DNA of 64,000 nt, taken from Telluria antibiotica (GTDB taxonomy: Bacteria > Pseudomonadota > Gammaproteobacteria > Burkholderiales > Burkholderiaceae_D). The position numbers were made by a program, and so were the translations under genes. Shown piece by piece: positions 62,244 to 64,000 of the stretch. Under the pieces are notes generated by a model. That model was not told where the DNA came from. It saw nothing but the letters and a program-made list of their open reading frames with translations, and ran no database searches. The stretch is taken from the NCBI RefSeq assembly GCF_011682055.1, contig NZ_JAAQOM010000016.1, positions 62,001 through 126,000 of the forward strand, read 5' to 3'. Numbering within the stretch: position 1 is the first letter of the stretch; each line of letters opens with the position of its first letter.

Positions 62244-63011
62244 ATGCCAAGAATCATTTCCGCCAACCTGAACGGCATCCGCTCCGCCCACAAGAAGGGT
62301 TTCTTCAACTGGATGGCCAACCAGGACGCCGATTTCATCTGCGTCCAGGAGCTGAAGGCCCAGCAGGCCGACATGACGGAGGAATTCCTCGCGCCGCACG
62401 GCTACCACGGCCATTTCCACTATGCCGAGAAAAAGGGCTACTCGGGCACGGGCGTGTACAGCCGCACCAAGCCGGACACCGTCAAGACGGGCTTCGGCTG
62501 CACCGAATTCGACAACGAAGGCCGCTACACGCGCGCCGACGTGGGCGACCTGACCATCATTTCCGTGTACTGCCCGTCCGGCTCGTCGTCGCCGGAGCGC
62601 CAGGAAGCCAAGTTCCGCTTCATGGAAGTGTTCCTGCCCCACTTGCAGGAATTGCGGGCCGAGGGCCGCGAGATCGTCATCTGCGGCGACTGGAACATCG
62701 CGCACAAGGAAATCGACCTCAAGAACTGGAAGGGCAACCAGAAGAATTCGGGCTTCCTGCCGGAGGAACGCGCGTGGATGACGCGCATCTTCGACGAGCT
62801 GGGTCTCGTCGACGTCCACCGCGGCATCGACCAGCGGCCGGAACAATACACGTGGTGGAGCAACCGCGGCCAGGCCTGGGCAAAGAACGTGGGGTGGCGC
62901 ATCGACTATCACGTCGCCACGCCGGGCATCGCCGCCCGCGCGCACGCCGTCTCGATCTACAAGGACGAGCGCTTCTCCGATCACGCTCCGCTGATCATCG
63001 ACTACGTCTAA
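62244..63011 (+). CDS. xthA: Exodeoxyribonuclease III / AP endonuclease
   Basis: Class II AP endonuclease of base-excision repair, 255 residues. It has MPRIISANLNGIRSAHKKGF, catalytic metal Glu in FICVQELKAQ, YTRADVGDLTIISVYCPSGS, ICGDWNIAHKEIDLKN near 151, and C-terminal RIDYHVATPG and FSDHAPLIIDYV with the catalytic Asp-His pair. Length and all blocks are normal. In related genomes it commonly lies divergent to pyrE; here two sensor genes stand between. Confidence 0.95.
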   Translation: MPRIISANLNGIRSAHKKGFFNWMANQDADFICVQELKAQQADMTEEFLAPHGYHGHFHYAEKKGYSGTGVYSRTKPDTVKTGFGCTEFDNEGRYTRADVGDLTIISVYCPSGSSSPERQEAKFRFMEVFLPHLQELRAEGREIVICGDWNIAHKEIDLKNWKGNQKNSGFLPEERAWMTRIFDELGLVDVHRGIDQRPEQYTWWSNRGQAWAKNVGWRIDYHVATPGIAARAHAVSIYKDERFSDHAPLIIDYV

Positions 63012-63107
63012 GTAGGGTGGGCACCCCGTGCCCACGCGTAACGTTTGCGTCATGCCGACGTTCGCGTGGGCACAGGGGTGCCCACCCTACGGATAGGCGC
63101 AAATGCC
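63012..63107. repeat. REP-like inverted palindrome pair after the exonuclease gene
   Basis: Two units in inverted orientation: GTAGGGTGGGCACCCCGTGC at about 63013-63032, and GTGGGCACAGGGGTGCCCAC at about 63068-63087 followed by CCTACGG. The arms around a short centre (TTTGCGTCATGCCG) can fold into one large cruciform. It fills the gap between convergent genes. Confidence 0.8.
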
Positions 63108-64000
63108 TCAACGCACGGGCCAGTCGAGCTCGCGCGCGCTTTCGAAACTGCGCGCTTCGCCCGTGAGCGGATCGTCGAACGCGATCGAGCGCGCCAGCAA
63201 TTGCAGCGGCGCGGAAAAATCGTCGCCCTTGCACGGCAGCGCGACGGGATAGAACGCATCGTTCAGGATCGGCACGCCCAGCGACGCCATGTGCAGGCGC
63301 AGCTGGTGCTTGCGGCCCGTGTGCGGATGCAGGCGGTAGCGCGCCACCTCGCCGCGCGTTTCCAGCAGCTCGACGAACGTCTCCGAATTCGGCTCGCCCT
63401 CCTCTTCCCGCATCACGAAGAACTTGTCGCCGTCGACCATGCGGCTCTTGTACGTGAACGGGAAATCGCGCCCATGTAGCACGGGCGCCAGCGCCTCGTA
63501 CACCTTGCGGATGCTGCGCTTCTGGAACATCGACTGGTACGTGCCGCGCGTGGCCAGGTTGTGCGAGAAGATGACGACGCCGGCCGTCTCGCGGTCGAGG
63601 CGGTGGATCGGCGTCAGGTGCGGCAGATCGAACTGCTGTTTCAGTCGCACGAGCAAGGTCTCGCGCAGGAAGCGTCCCGTCGGGATCATCGGCAGGAAGT
63701 GCGGCTTGTCGACGACGAGCAGGTGCTCGTCCTGGAAGATGACGCTCTCGGCAAACGGGATCGGCGTCTCGTGTTCCAGCTCGCGGTAGTACCAGATGCG
63801 CATGCCCTGGCGCACATGGCTGTCGGCCGACAGTGGCGTGCCCACGGCGTCGACGACGTCGCCGCGCGCGAGGCGCTCGGCCCACGAGGGCCCGGCCACG
63901 TCGCCAAAGCGTTCCTCGAGAAAGGCCAGCATGCCGCCGGTGCGGGTCTCGGTGATCCACAGATAGCTGGGCGCCACGCCATCCTTCACCGGCAGCGGCA
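63108..64000 (-). CDS. RluA-family pseudouridine synthase, 5' end outside the window
   Basis: At least 297 residues of an RluA-type rRNA/tRNA pseudouridine synthase. The catalytic Asp is in IHRLDRETAGVVIF. Further family blocks are HLLVVDKPHFLPMIPTG, YEALAPVLHGRDFPF and RLHPHTGRKHQLRLHMASLG, ending LARSIAFDDPLTGEARSF. A GTG at 63989 could start it. However, the frame stays open to the edge with PLPVKDGVAPSYLW, which looks like the true N-terminal region of this family, so the start is probably beyond 64000. Confidence 0.92.
   Translation of the reverse strand, partial: PLPVKDGVAPSYLWITETRTGGMLAFLEERFGDVAGPSWAERLARGDVVDAVGTPLSADSHVRQGMRIWYYRELEHETPIPFAESVIFQDEHLLVVDKPHFLPMIPTGRFLRETLLVRLKQQFDLPHLTPIHRLDRETAGVVIFSHNLATRGTYQSMFQKRSIRKVYEALAPVLHGRDFPFTYKSRMVDGDKFFVMREEEGEPNSETFVELLETRGEVARYRLHPHTGRKHQLRLHMASLGVPILNDAFYPVALPCKGDDFSAPLQLLARSIAFDDPLTGEARSFESARELDWPVR

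Overview
The window is a GC-rich chromosomal segment of a betaproteobacterium, most likely Oxalobacteraceae (Massilia/Duganella/Janthinobacterium group). The grounds are gene content and order: smg-dprA next to def-fmt, rsmB-DUF4390-ntrY-ntrX, a DUF3567 gene, mreBCD-mrdA-rodA-rlpA beside gatCAB, and pyrE near a divergent exonuclease III gene. This is inference from order and protein features; no database search was possible. I saw no rRNA, tRNA or CRISPR array.

Layout. 0-4.3 kb: 3' part of smg, dprA and a LysM protein (minus), divergent from def-fmt (plus), closed by a strong hairpin terminator. 4.4-13.8 kb: an orphan BrnA-type antitoxin, full-length metH, an ABC-2 exporter pair, an EAL/HDOD protein, a class II glutamine amidotransferase and DUF3567. 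13.9-19.7 kb: rsmB, DUF4390, ntrY, an ntrX lacking the AAA+ domain, and a shrunken CobW-like remnant, all minus. 19.9-26.5 kb: a plus-strand run of argS, SPOR protein, dsbA-like thioredoxin, SDR, birA, coaX, second SPOR protein and a small SnoaL/DUF4440-like protein. 26.6-31.6 kb: a lipoprotein, a solitary lpxD and a large TonB-dependent receptor. 32.2-39.3 kb: the rod-shape and elongation cluster mreB-mreC-mreD-mrdA-rodA-rlpA. 39.6-43.0 kb: gatCAB. 43.1-46.9 kb: a MacAB-like tripartite-type ABC operon with a Yip1 protein. 47.3-50.6 kb: small secreted proteins and a decayed IS1182-type element with intact 16-bp ends. 50.7-54.1 kb: TetR/GST divergent pair and a flotillin-like protein.

54.0-57.3 kb holds the most unusual unit. 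Four genes (two-TM protein, Lgt-like membrane protein, Sel1-like lipoprotein, radical SAM enzyme) are chained by 4-bp stop/start overlaps. The radical SAM protein has an N-terminal CxxC plus two CxxxCxxC motifs, as I recall for the MJ0619/tetraether-synthase-like group. The Lgt-like partner keeps the GRIG arginine but has Cys where Lgt has its conserved Asn. A membrane-lipid or lipoprotein modification role is my inference.

57.3-64 kb: pyrE is read in frame behind a MEDS-PAS sensor whose histidine-kinase part is truncated. A full-length paralogous hybrid kinase lies next to it. Both sit between pyrE and the divergent exonuclease III gene. An RluA-type pseudouridine synthase runs off the right edge. 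A dispersed GC-rich palindrome family (core GTGGGCACGGGGTGCCCAC) occupies the gaps after metH, gatA, gatB and the exonuclease gene.
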